From positions 1 through 6,790 of the forward strand of contig JAFXNX010000010.1 in NCBI GenBank assembly GCA_017529175.1: a stretch of 6,790 nt of DNA, in the 5' to 3' direction. Origin of the DNA: Clostridia bacterium. GTDB lineage: Bacteria > Bacillota_A > Clostridia > Oscillospirales > CAG-272. The notes below the pieces were generated by a model that had not been told where the DNA came from, searched no databases, and saw only the letters and a list, made by a program, of their open reading frames with translations. Shown piece by piece: positions 1 to 6,593 of the stretch. Both the position numbers and the translations under genes were made by a program. The first letter of the stretch is position 1. Every line of letters starts with the position of its first letter.

Positions 1-139
1 CTTCATTCTCCTTAGCGATCTCGTAGACCATTTAATATGTCGAATTAGTATCTACTCTGTCTCTCTGATATTTTTATTTTACCAGATTTACAGAGCTCTC
101 GCACTGTGTTCCCACCACTTTCCTTTTTATCATGTCTCC
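1..139 (-). other. Intergenic region downstream of greA, probable leader of the next gene
   Basis: No supported gene lies here. Read on the minus strand, an extended -10-like element TGGTAAAAT occupies 84-76, but there is no good -35 at the usual distance. There is no strong hairpin followed by a T-run, so greA transcription may continue leftwards. At the edge, AAGGAG (13-8) looks like a Shine-Dalgarno site whose start codon would fall just outside the window. Alternatively an ATG at 31-29 opens a frame (MVYEIAKENE) to the edge, but it lacks a ribosome site and directly follows an in-frame TAA. In many Clostridia lysS follows greA; nothing here confirms that. Confidence 0.4.
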
Positions 140-628
140 TTAGTTATTCTTAACGCGCCATACGTCGAGGACCTTGAATTTGAGATCGCCGTTCGGCGTT
201 TCGACCGTTATGTCCTCTCCTTTGCGCGCTCCGAGAAGAGCCGATCCGATGGGGCTCTGGTCGGATATTTTTCCTGACAGCGCGTCGACTTCGTTCGTAC
301 CGACGATGCTGTATTCTATTTCTTCGTTGAACTCTTTGTCAAGAAGTTTTACCGTTGAACCGAGATGGACTACGCTCAGGTCGACGTCGCTCTCGCTGAT
401 GACGACGGCGTGTTTGAGCAGTTCCTCGATCTCCTGGATCCTTGTCACGACTTTGGCCTGCTCGTTTCTCGCTTCATCGTATTCGCTGTTTTCAGAAAGG
501 TCTCCGAGTTCTCTTGCCGCGGCGATCGCGTCCTTGACCTCTTTCATCTTTTCGCCTTTGAGAAAATCGAGCTCGTCTACCAGTTTCTTATAACCTTCTT
601 CGGTATAATTTGTTTTGATCTCTTCCAT
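140..628 (-). CDS. greA: Transcription elongation factor GreA
   Basis: GreA binds the secondary channel of RNA polymerase and stimulates cleavage of the backtracked transcript, rescuing stalled complexes and raising fidelity. The 162-residue product has normal GreA length. Residues about 10-78 form the antiparallel coiled coil, with the tip motif GDLSENSEY at 42-50; D43 and E46 match the acidic tip residues that coordinate the catalytic Mg2+. Residues about 84-160 are the FKBP-like C-terminal domain, with the typical SPIGSALLG segment. The ATG at 628 is preceded by AAAGG (644-640), a slightly long 11-base gap. Only 27 bases separate it from the S41 protease stop, so co-transcription is likely. 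Its presence at the end of a division operon is probably organisational rather than functional. The family call is secure. Confidence 0.96.
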   Translation of the reverse strand: MEEIKTNYTEEGYKKLVDELDFLKGEKMKEVKDAIAAARELGDLSENSEYDEARNEQAKVVTRIQEIEELLKHAVVISESDVDLSVVHLGSTVKLLDKEFNEEIEYSIVGTNEVDALSGKISDQSPIGSALLGARKGEDITVETPNGDLKFKVLDVWRVKNN

Positions 629-655
629 CTATCTTGTTTCCTTTCGTTATAAATA

Positions 656-1918
656 TCACTTTTCAGCGCCGTTCAGCGCGGCGATCGCGTCGAGCAGTTG
701 AGCGTCTTCGCTCTCTTCGAGTTTGTAAATGCTCTTTTTTGAAAACTCTTCCGCTATCGATGACTCGATATCCGGTTCAATTCCGACGCCGTCGTAATTG
801 TCGGAGAACGGCGGGTAGTACAGCGCTGTAGTCAGCTTGAGGCACCCTCCGTCGGGAAGAGGCACCATGGACTGCATACTGCCCTTTCCGTAAGTCTTTT
901 CTCCCACGACGACTGCCTTCCCGTAGTCTTTAAGGCAGCTTGTGAAAAGCTCCGCCGCGCTTGCCGTCTGTCCGTTCGTTATGACAGCCATCGGCATATT
1001 TATCTCGTTTTCGTCGGAGTTGTATATCGTCTCAATATCCGAGCCTTTTTCCTTTGTCCTTATGACCGGTCCCTCAGGCACCAGCATATCGAGTATTTTA
1101 CAGATGGACTGAAGTTCGCCGCCCGGATTGTTCCTCACGTCGAACACGAGCGCTTTCGCCCCGCTTTCGACAAGCGAGTTGAGCGCTTCCTCAAACTGCG
1201 TAATCGTCGCCGTGTTGAAACTCGATATCTTTATTATGCCGACTTTATCGTCGGTCTTTGACATTCTGTGACTTATGCTCTGCTCGACTACGTAGTCGCG
1301 GACGATCTCGAACTCTACCTCTTCCGAGTAATCGTCGCCTCTGTAAACGACGAACTTGGCGGTCGTACCCGCCTTGCCGCGCAATTTTGCAAGAGCCGCA
1401 TCATATCCGAGGTAAGCGACGCTCTCGTTATCCTCGCCGCAGTATACGATCAGGTCCCCGACCAGCATTCCCGCTTCCATAGCCGGAGAATCCGGGAAGA
1501 CGTCGATGACCTCGATCGCGCCGTAGTCATAGTTGTATATCACGCTCACGCCGATACCCTGCATATCTCCGTCGAGATCGGCAAGAAGCTCTTTATACTC
1601 TTCCGCGTCGTAATAACCCGCGTAGCGGTCCTCAAGTCCCGCGACGTAACCGATAAGGGCATACTTTTTGACCGTCTCTTCGTCGACGTCGTTGATATAA
1701 TACTTATCTACCAGAGCTTTAATATCTTTGATCTCTTCGTATATCTCCCCTTCAATACCGTCGGCGCCTTCTGCGCCGGAGGATGCGCTGTTACCGGAAG
1801 AGATAACGGCAACGTCGGGGCTCCACGTTTTATACGCCATTATTGACGCGATACTGCTGAAGGCGATACCGATCACCAAAACGAGGATACAAACTCCGAG
1901 AGATACTTTTCTGTTCAT
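656..1918 (-). CDS. Membrane-anchored S41 carboxyl-terminal processing protease (CtpA/CtpB type)
   Basis: Serine protease of the tail-specific family, acting outside the membrane on C-terminal tails or misfolded envelope proteins. Counting from ATG 1918 (420 residues): an N-terminal membrane anchor at about 7-29; a low-complexity Ser/Gly/Ala/Glu linker at 40-57; a PDZ domain at about 118-200 (GIGV at 121-124, SPAMEAGMLVGD at 144-155); then the catalytic core, with NNPGG at 263-267, the nucleophile S320 in TASAAE, and K345 and Q349 in YGKGSMQ. The S-K spacing of 25 and K-Q spacing of 4 match CtpB-type Ser-Lys-Gln triads, so it should be active. A TTG two codons upstream (1924) is also possible: AAAGG at 1934-1930 lies 5 bases from the TTG and 11 from the ATG. 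The ATG giving MNRKVSLG is preferred. S41 proteases often neighbour ftsEX in Firmicutes. The substrate is unknown; a division or hydrolase-related target is inference. Confidence 0.93.
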   Translation of the reverse strand: MNRKVSLGVCILVLVIGIAFSSIASIMAYKTWSPDVAVISSGNSASSGAEGADGIEGEIYEEIKDIKALVDKYYINDVDEETVKKYALIGYVAGLEDRYAGYYDAEEYKELLADLDGDMQGIGVSVIYNYDYGAIEVIDVFPDSPAMEAGMLVGDLIVYCGEDNESVAYLGYDAALAKLRGKAGTTAKFVVYRGDDYSEEVEFEIVRDYVVEQSISHRMSKTDDKVGIIKISSFNTATITQFEEALNSLVESGAKALVFDVRNNPGGELQSICKILDMLVPEGPVIRTKEKGSDIETIYNSDENEINMPMAVITNGQTASAAELFTSCLKDYGKAVVVGEKTYGKGSMQSMVPLPDGGCLKLTTALYYPPFSDNYDGVGIEPDIESSIAEEFSKKSIYKLEESEDAQLLDAIAALNGAEK

Positions 1919-1945
1919 TGTCAAATTTACCTTTCATAAACGCAA

Positions 1946-1966
1946 AGACGGCAAAATATGCCGTCT
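1946..1966 (-). other. Intercistronic hairpin between the M23 and S41 genes
   Basis: A perfect 8-base inverted repeat, agacggca (1946-1953) and tgccgtct (1959-1966), has a 5-base loop and lies in the 65-base gap between the M23 stop and the S41 ribosome site. On the minus strand it is followed by TTGCGTTT, a broken T-run, so it is at best a weak terminator. It could also be an mRNA end-stabilising or processing hairpin that sets expression of the protease relative to the hydrolase. Confidence 0.5.
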
Positions 1967-1983
1967 GAGACGTTATATTTAGT

Positions 1984-3276
1984 TTACGGGGAAACGAAAT
2001 TCATGGGGTTCAGCGCTTCGCCGTTGATACGCACTTCAAAGTGAGTGTGGTTACCGGTCGAATAACCGGTCGAGCCGACGTAACCGATCACGTCGCCCTG
2101 ATTGACGTACTGACCGACGGAGCATCCGATAGAACTCATATGAGCGTATAGCGTCGACTCGCCGTCGCCGTTTGAGTTGAGTCCGTGATCTATAACGACG
2201 TAGTTGCCGTAGCTTCCGTGTCCCGTCGCGGTTATGACCTGTCCGCCCTTTGACGCGTGGATCGGAGTCCCGTAGGGAGCGGGTATGTCGATACCGCGGT
2301 GATAGTCGCTCCAGCCGCCGAGAGTTCTCCAGCCGAATCCGGATGAAATATAGGAATATCCGTAAAGAGGCCATGCAAAGCCGTCGCCTTTATATACGTT
2401 CGACGCGTCGGTTTTGTTCGTGTCGTCATCTTCTAACGTTATGCCCTGTTCCGCGAGCTGACGGCGGCGTTCTTCCTCTTCGCGTTTTCTCTGCTCTTCG
2501 AGCGCTTTCTGCTGCATCGCTATCTCATAAAGACGCTGCTGAAGCTCCGCGTCGAGCGCGTTCTCCTGCGCCTTTGCTTCTTCGTAAGCGGTGTTTGCTT
2601 TGCTTATGTCTTCTTCAAGAGATTTGATATACGTCGCCTGCTGTTCGGAGAGCTGCTCGTATTCCGCCTTATCCTCTTCAAGCTCGGCGATGAGTTTTGT
2701 CTGCTGAGTCTTTGCTTCCTCGAGGCTTGCCTTATCCGCTTCAAGCGCGGTTTTTTCATTTTCATACTGTATCTTCAGATTGCGGTCGTATTCGAGCATA
2801 CTGCTGACCATATCCATTTTGGACAGAAAATCAGCCATATCGGAAGAATTGAGGATAATGCTGAGATAGCTCGCTTCTCCCTCCTCGTATGATACCACGA
2901 GACGGTCGAGGAATTTGTCGAACGTCGTCTTTATCTGTTCTTCTTTTTCCGCTATCGACGCGCTTGTCGATTCAATACTCGCGGCGAGCTGTTCGGAGAG
3001 AGTCTCTGCGGCTTTGATCTTCTGCTGTGTTATGTCTCCGAGAGCGTCAAGATTTGCCTTGACCTCCATCTCCGACGATTTCTTATCGTTAAGATCGGAG
3101 ATCTGCTGTTTCAGCTCCGCCTGCTTTGCTTCAAGCGCGCTGATCTGCTCTTGTAAAGACTGCGTCGTGGTGTCCGCCGAAACGGTGACGACCGAAGTCC
3201 TCGGCAAAAGCATAGCAGACAGGATCGCGGCGCACAGAACGCCGGAAATAATAAACTTCTTTATCTTATTGTACAA
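1984..3276 (-). CDS. Secreted coiled-coil M23 (LytM-type) peptidoglycan hydrolase, probable FtsEX-controlled enzyme
   Basis: Predicted zinc endopeptidase that cuts peptide cross-links in the cell wall. Counting from the TTG at 3276 (430 residues): signal peptide 1-34 with a basic start, a hydrophobic core and VSA before D35; a long charged coiled coil at about 38-120; a short segment (YEEGEASYLSIIL, about 125-137) of the sort seen between the coiled coils of EnvC/PcsB/CwlO-like proteins; a second coiled coil at about 160-280; a linker; and an M23 domain at about 313-430. Zinc ligands H326 and D330 (HRGID) and H412, with catalytic H379 (YAHM) and H410 (HTHFEV), are all present, unlike E. coli EnvC, which lost its active site. 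The TTG was chosen because AAGGAGG (3289-3283) sits 6 bases upstream; a longer frame to 3306 would place that site inside the gene. Directly downstream of ftsX, it is the expected partner whose coiled coil is gated by FtsX. That pairing is inference from family and position. Confidence 0.92.
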   Translation of the reverse strand: MYNKIKKFIISGVLCAAILSAMLLPRTSVVTVSADTTTQSLQEQISALEAKQAELKQQISDLNDKKSSEMEVKANLDALGDITQQKIKAAETLSEQLAASIESTSASIAEKEEQIKTTFDKFLDRLVVSYEEGEASYLSIILNSSDMADFLSKMDMVSSMLEYDRNLKIQYENEKTALEADKASLEEAKTQQTKLIAELEEDKAEYEQLSEQQATYIKSLEEDISKANTAYEEAKAQENALDAELQQRLYEIAMQQKALEEQRKREEEERRRQLAEQGITLEDDDTNKTDASNVYKGDGFAWPLYGYSYISSGFGWRTLGGWSDYHRGIDIPAPYGTPIHASKGGQVITATGHGSYGNYVVIDHGLNSNGDGESTLYAHMSSIGCSVGQYVNQGDVIGYVGSTGYSTGNHTHFEVRINGEALNPMNFVSP

Positions 3277-3282
3277 AGCTTT

Positions 3283-3289
3283 CCTCCTT
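3283..3289 (-). promoter_or_regulatory. Strong Shine-Dalgarno site deciding a TTG start
   Basis: AAGGAGG on the minus strand lies 6 bases before TTG at 3276-3274. No ATG is available at this N-terminus, and the resulting protein begins with a standard signal peptide. This moves the start 10 codons inside the longest open frame. Confidence 0.8.
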
Positions 3290-3349
3290 ATCGCAACAAT
3301 ATGCAAAACGGACGGTGCAGACGGCAGGATGCCCCGCCGCCTTTATCGC

Positions 3350-4243
3350 TTATGATTTCAAATATTTTCCGAGGGATATGCAGCTTCCGATGATGCCGGT
3401 GATAACGCCGACCGCAAGGAACTGCAGAAATACGGATACGCTGATCGTTCCGAACGGGATGAGTTTGAGCATTTCGAGACCGGACAATATCGTTCCCTCT
3501 ATATATGAGTACGCGAACGTCTCGACAAGATATGCAAGGGCGCTTGCGACAAGACCGATTATTATACCCTCAAATATGAACGGCAGCGTGATAAACCATC
3601 CCGTCGCGCCGACGTACCTCATAACGCTTATCTCGTGTCTTCTCGAATGGAGAGCGAGCTTTATCGTGTTGATTATGATAAATATCGTTACGACGAACAG
3701 TATCGCAAGGAACCATATGAATATCCACTGAATACTGTTTTTGAACTTTAATATCGACTTTGCAAGGTCGACTCTCGCGTTGACCTTTCTGACTCCCTCC
3801 ATATGGCTGAGAGAATACTGAAGGTTGGAAACGTCGTCCTCCGAGACGTAAGTGATCTCAAACGAATCGGACAGCGGGTTGTTCTCGTCGTTGATATCGC
3901 TGTAAAGATCCTCGTACTCGCCCGCCTGGTCCTTCATCTTCTGAAGTCCCTCAGCTTTGGTGACCCTGACGATGGACTGCACGCCGTCGAGCTTCTCTAT
4001 TTCGGCGCCGACGGAAAGAATTTCTTCCTCGGTGGCGTCGGGATAGCAGAACGCGACGATCTGGTTCATCATATTAAGGTTTTCAAGGTTGACGTTAATA
4101 TTCTTTACGAGAAGCGCAAAGCCGCCCATTACGACAAGACAGCTCATCAGAACGGCGATGGAGGCGAACGACATTACGCCGTTTCTCCAAAGACTTTTGA
4201 CCGCCTGAACAATAAAGTAGGAGAGTCTGTATCTTTTTTTCAT
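3350..4243 (-). CDS. ftsX: Cell division protein FtsX, ABC-transporter-like membrane subunit
   Basis: FtsX is the membrane half of FtsEX, which converts ATP hydrolysis by FtsE into activation of peptidoglycan hydrolases outside the cell. The 297-residue protein has normal length. A short cytoplasmic N-terminus leads to helix 1 (about 24-46), an extracellular domain (about 47-170) that in the family binds the hydrolase coiled coil, helix 2 (about 171-193), a cytoplasmic turn with SRRHEISVMRYVGAT (200-214), the conserved coupling motif of FtsX/MacB proteins, then helix 3 (about 218-241) and helix 4 (about 267-291). The ATG at 4243 overlaps the ftsE TGA as ATGA, which suggests translational coupling; GGGAGG (4258-4253) lies 9 bases upstream, inside the end of ftsE. 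The identity is well supported by sequence and neighbour. Confidence 0.96.
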   Translation of the reverse strand: MKKRYRLSYFIVQAVKSLWRNGVMSFASIAVLMSCLVVMGGFALLVKNINVNLENLNMMNQIVAFCYPDATEEEILSVGAEIEKLDGVQSIVRVTKAEGLQKMKDQAGEYEDLYSDINDENNPLSDSFEITYVSEDDVSNLQYSLSHMEGVRKVNARVDLAKSILKFKNSIQWIFIWFLAILFVVTIFIIINTIKLALHSRRHEISVMRYVGATGWFITLPFIFEGIIIGLVASALAYLVETFAYSYIEGTILSGLEMLKLIPFGTISVSVFLQFLAVGVITGIIGSCISLGKYLKS

Positions 4244-4917
4244 TTGAACATACCTCCCACACGGTCCTCGATTATCTTGCCGTCGCGAAGCATGACAACT
4301 CTCTGTTTATAGTAGTCGACGAGCGCCTTTTCATGAGTAACGACGATGACCGTCTTGCCGAGCTTGTTGATCTTCATAAGAAGATTCATTATCTCAATAC
4401 TCATTTTCGGGTCGATGTTACCCGTAGGCTCGTCCGCTATGATGATTTTGGGATTGTTGGCAAGAGCTCTCGCCAGCGCGACGCGCTGCTGCTCGCCGCC
4501 GGACAGCTCGCTCGGGAAATTCTTGCCCTTGTCGGGAAGGTTTACGGTGTTGAGGATCGCGGGAACGCGCCTTTTGATAAGCTTTGCAGGGGTGCCTACC
4601 ACCTGCATCGCGAAAGCGACGTTCTCGTATACGGTCTTATCCTTAAACAGTCTGAAATCCTGGAACACTACCCCGAGTTCGCGTCTGTAATGAGGAACTT
4701 TATAATTGCGAAGCTTCATCAGATTGTAGTCTCCGACGATGATCTCACCGGAGCTTGCTTTTTCTTCTCTGAGAAGAAGCTTCATCATCGTGGTCTTACC
4801 CGCGCCGGATCTGCCGACGATGAAGACGAACTCGCCGTCTTCCACCCTCAAGTCGACCCCGTCGAGCGCGACCGTTCCGTTAGGATAATGCTTTTTTACG
4901 TTTCTGAATTCTATCAT
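4240..4917 (-). CDS. ftsE: Cell division ATP-binding protein FtsE
   Basis: Cytoplasmic ATPase of the FtsEX complex. The 225-residue protein has the full set of ABC motifs: Walker A GRSGAGKTT at 35-43, Q-loop Q86 (VFQDFRLF), signature LSGGEQQR at 138-145, Walker B IIIADEP at 158-164 with catalytic E163, D-loop NID at 167-169, and switch H195. Walker A has R and T where many FtsE proteins have P and S; these changes remain compatible with nucleotide binding. The ATG at 4917 follows AAAGG (4930-4926) at 8 bases. It is 53 bases downstream of the regulator gene and overlaps ftsX by 4 bases. A LolD- or MacB-like ATPase is the main alternative, but the adjacent FtsX and hydrolase settle the assignment. 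Confidence 0.96.
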   Translation of the reverse strand: MIEFRNVKKHYPNGTVALDGVDLRVEDGEFVFIVGRSGAGKTTMMKLLLREEKASSGEIIVGDYNLMKLRNYKVPHYRRELGVVFQDFRLFKDKTVYENVAFAMQVVGTPAKLIKRRVPAILNTVNLPDKGKNFPSELSGGEQQRVALARALANNPKIIIADEPTGNIDPKMSIEIMNLLMKINKLGKTVIVVTHEKALVDYYKQRVVMLRDGKIIEDRVGGMFK

Positions 4918-4928
4918 AAATATTGCCT

Positions 4929-4957
4929 TTTTACGTGATTATTTTCCGATCGTAAAA
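4929..4957 (-). promoter_or_regulatory. Inverted repeat next to the ftsE ribosome site
   Basis: A 7-base inverted repeat, ttttacg (4929-4935) and cgtaaaa (4951-4957), with a 15-base spacer lies in the gap between the regulator gene and ftsE. On the minus strand its 3' arm runs into the AAAAGG ribosome site of ftsE. It could be an operator, or an RNA hairpin that partly hides the ribosome site. The arms are AT-rich, so the structure is only moderately stable and the role is unproven. Confidence 0.35.
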
Positions 4958-4970
4958 CAGTTTCTGGAGA

Positions 4971-6056
4971 TCAGAATTTTACCGGTTTCGTCGTAAGGTA
5001 TCTCTTGACCATGAGAGCAACCTTGAACGTTATCGCGTGGTCGAACTCGCGAAGGTCGAGACCTGTCAGCTTGCGTATCTTCTCAAGGCGGTAAACGAGG
5101 GTGTTTCTGTGAACAAAGAGCTTTCTCGACGTCTCGGAGACGTTGAGGTTGTTCTCGAAGAAGCACTGTATCGTCATGAGCGTTTCGCGGTCGAGGCTGT
5201 CGAGCGAACCGTTTTTGAAGACTTCCTGGAGGAACATCTCGCAAAGAGTCGTCGGAAGCTGATAAATGAGTCTTCCGATACCGAGGTTGTCGTAGCTCAC
5301 GATACTCTTGTCGGTGTCGAACACCTTGCCGACTTCAAGCGCCACCTGCGCCTCTTTATAAGAACGCGCAAGATCCTTTATGTTGTCGACCGCGGTACCG
5401 ATACCGATATTGACCTTCGTGAAGAACTCGGAGCTTATCGTATCCGCTATGGACTTTGCCGTCTTCTCGATCTTTTTCGTGTCGGAGACAGTCTTTATCT
5501 CCTTTACGAGAACGATATCCTTCTCGCCCACACCGATCACATAATCCTTCGTCTTGTCGGGAAAGATGTTCTGAACGATGTCGAGAGGCAGAACGTCCGT
5601 CCTCTCGGTGAATCTGATGAGGAAGACGACGCGGACCTCCTCCGTGTTGAATCTGAGTTCCTTGCTCTTGACGTATATATCGCTCGGAAGGATATTGTCG
5701 AGGATGATATTCTTGATAAACGAGTTCTTGTCGTACTTCTCGTCGTACAAGCTCTTGATGTTGGAAAGCGAGATCGCAAGGACCGCCGCGTACTTGTCGG
5801 CGATATTGTCCTCCCCTTCAACGAACACCGCGTACTCAGTCTTCGCATTGTTGCTCACCGGATGGTAAGTGAACCCGCCGGCGACAAAAGACGCGGTCAT
5901 ATAAGCCATCTCGTCGCGGACGTCCTGCTTCGTTTCGCCTATTCTGACAAGATCGCTGCAAGCTATTACGACTCCGCTCTCATCGATAACTCCGATCACA
6001 CGGTCGACGGCGTCGCGCATTTGATAAACAATTCCCTGAAACAGACGATTGGACAT
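4971..6056 (-). CDS. CdaR/PucR-family transcriptional regulator (diacid-recognition-like sensor)
   Basis: Probable DNA-binding regulator, 361 residues from ATG 6056. The N-terminus (about 1-110) resembles the diacid-recognition domain of CdaR: VIGVIDESGVVIACSD followed by RIG matches its G-x-I-I-A-S-x-D-x-x-R-I-G core. Residues about 120-245 look like the GGDEF-like middle domain of the family. Residues about 290-352 form the PucR C-terminal helix-turn-helix, with NVSETSRKLFVHRNTLVYRL at 305-324. The ATG at 6056 is preferred over an ATG at 6062 because GGGAG (6068-6064) is 7 bases from the first and almost touches the second. A sigma-A-like promoter lies upstream, and ftsE begins 53 bases after the stop, so it probably leads the operon. 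In CdaR the ligand is glycerate or a sugar diacid; here the ligand and targets are unknown, and control of its own operon is inference. Confidence 0.88.
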   Translation of the reverse strand: MSNRLFQGIVYQMRDAVDRVIGVIDESGVVIACSDLVRIGETKQDVRDEMAYMTASFVAGGFTYHPVSNNAKTEYAVFVEGEDNIADKYAAVLAISLSNIKSLYDEKYDKNSFIKNIILDNILPSDIYVKSKELRFNTEEVRVVFLIRFTERTDVLPLDIVQNIFPDKTKDYVIGVGEKDIVLVKEIKTVSDTKKIEKTAKSIADTISSEFFTKVNIGIGTAVDNIKDLARSYKEAQVALEVGKVFDTDKSIVSYDNLGIGRLIYQLPTTLCEMFLQEVFKNGSLDSLDRETLMTIQCFFENNLNVSETSRKLFVHRNTLVYRLEKIRKLTGLDLREFDHAITFKVALMVKRYLTTKPVKF

Positions 6057-6136
6057 GATCATTCTCCCATCATTTTAATTATGATTTTGATTTGATTAAT
6101 TTGACCTCATAGTTTCCCATTGTGTATACTGACCAT

Positions 6137-6165
6137 ATTTTACAACATTTTTTCTACTTTTTCAA
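6137..6165 (-). promoter_or_regulatory. Sigma-A-type promoter of the regulator-ftsEX operon
   Basis: On the minus strand, TTGAAA (6165-6160) and TAAAAT (6142-6137) are separated by 17 bases, each one base from consensus in the strongly conserved positions. Long A and T runs lie upstream (6166-6236), as in UP-like regions. Transcription would start near 6130, giving a leader of about 70 bases. This is the best promoter seen in the window and the only strong one ahead of the six-gene run. Confidence 0.7.
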
Positions 6166-6270
6166 TAGCAATTCGTTATTTTTTCTTAAAAACGCATAAA
6201 AAATTTGAATTTTATATATGATTTTTTCACAAAACGGGAAAAGGCAAGGGTATTATCACACCGCAAATAA

Positions 6271-6310
6271 CTGCAGCGGCACCGACGAAAAATCGTCGGC
6301 GCCGCTGCAG
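6271..6310. repeat. Large palindromic hairpin, copy A
   Basis: Two 18-base arms (6271-6288 and 6293-6310) surround an AAAA loop with one mismatch, A6281 against C6300. In a minus-strand transcript this pair becomes U opposite G, which can still pair, so the hairpin is complete only in that RNA. Bases 6272-6305 match copy B (6592-6625) at 33 of 34 positions. No T-run follows in either direction, so it is not a classical terminator. Confidence 0.85.
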
Positions 6311-6333
6311 AGCGAAGACAAACTTGCAAGAAC

Positions 6334-6480
6334 GGCAATGACACGAATAATCAAGACATAAAACTTGCATAACATCATAAAAAGATGATGTGCGATATAA
6401 AGAAATGAGGCGGGCAAAATGCCCGCCACCGGAGAACCCCAAAAACCTTATGGTTTTTGAGGACCCCCTAAGTCATTGCC
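6334..6480 (-). other. Putative multi-branched RNA fold closed by a 9-base long-range pairing
   Basis: ggcaatgac (6334-6342) is the exact inverse of gtcattgcc (6472-6480). Between them lie three hairpins: catcat/atgatg (6373-6390), ggcgggca/tgcccgcc with a 3-base loop (6409-6427), and caaaaacc/ggtttttg with a 4-base loop (6440-6459, extendable by two G-C pairs to 6437-6462). This could form a junction-type RNA. The minus strand is favoured only by operon direction and the G-U pair in copy A. No known RNA family was recognised. Confidence 0.35.
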
Positions 6481-6490
6481 TTTCGGCGCT

Positions 6491-6530
6491 CTCGCCGCTC
6501 GACGTATCCATATACGCCTGACGCGGCGAG
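6491..6530. repeat. Two-tier stem-loop
   Basis: ctcgccgc (6491-6498) pairs with gcggcgag (6523-6530). Inside, cgtat (6503-6507) pairs with atacg (6512-6516) around a 4-base loop. An asymmetric internal bulge separates the two helices, which is more typical of a folded RNA than of a simple terminator. Confidence 0.6.
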
Positions 6531-6566
6531 ATCACCAAATCTTGCGGCGTTTCTCTCACTCTGCCT

Positions 6567-6593
6567 CAAACTGAAGACTTTGTCTTCAGTTTG
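6567..6593. repeat. Perfect 12-base hairpin next to palindrome copy B
   Basis: caaactgaagac (6567-6578) and gtcttcagtttg (6582-6593) form a perfect stem with a TTT loop. Its right arm overlaps the left tip of palindrome copy B by two bases, so the two stems lie back to back. There is no T-run on the exit side in either direction. Confidence 0.8.

Noticed and set aside
90..107. A small inverted repeat after greA as a terminator
   Set aside because: Six pairs with an internal mismatch and no T-run on the minus-strand exit side; too weak to call.
74..133. A 19-residue frame starting ATG 133 right after the greA stop
   Set aside because: The GGAG is only two bases from the ATG, the peptide resembles nothing known, and such short frames are expected by chance.
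3277..3349. A GC-rich possible hairpin between ftsX and the M23 gene
   Set aside because: Only 4-5 base pairs can be drawn and no proper T-run follows, so neither a terminator nor an attenuator is supported.
5037..6095. A long plus-strand open frame (352 codons) opposite the regulator gene
   Set aside because: It is the antisense shadow of the regulator: the minus-strand product has clear family domains, while the plus-strand translation is rich in R/D/E/V with no domain.
6079..6120. A 13-codon upstream frame (ATG at 6120) in the regulator leader
   Set aside because: No Shine-Dalgarno site precedes it, and its content is just AT-rich Lys/Ser codons; no leader-peptide logic is visible.
6320..6369. 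Direct repeat aaacttgca at 6320-6328 and 6361-6369
   Set aside because: Nine bases, two copies, in low-complexity DNA; it neither bounds a feature nor fits a target duplication.
6227..6442. A 71-codon minus-strand open frame in the intergenic region
   Set aside because: It starts at TTG without a ribosome site, runs through palindrome A and other hairpins, and its composition (RRRR, Cys-rich) looks like translated repeat DNA.
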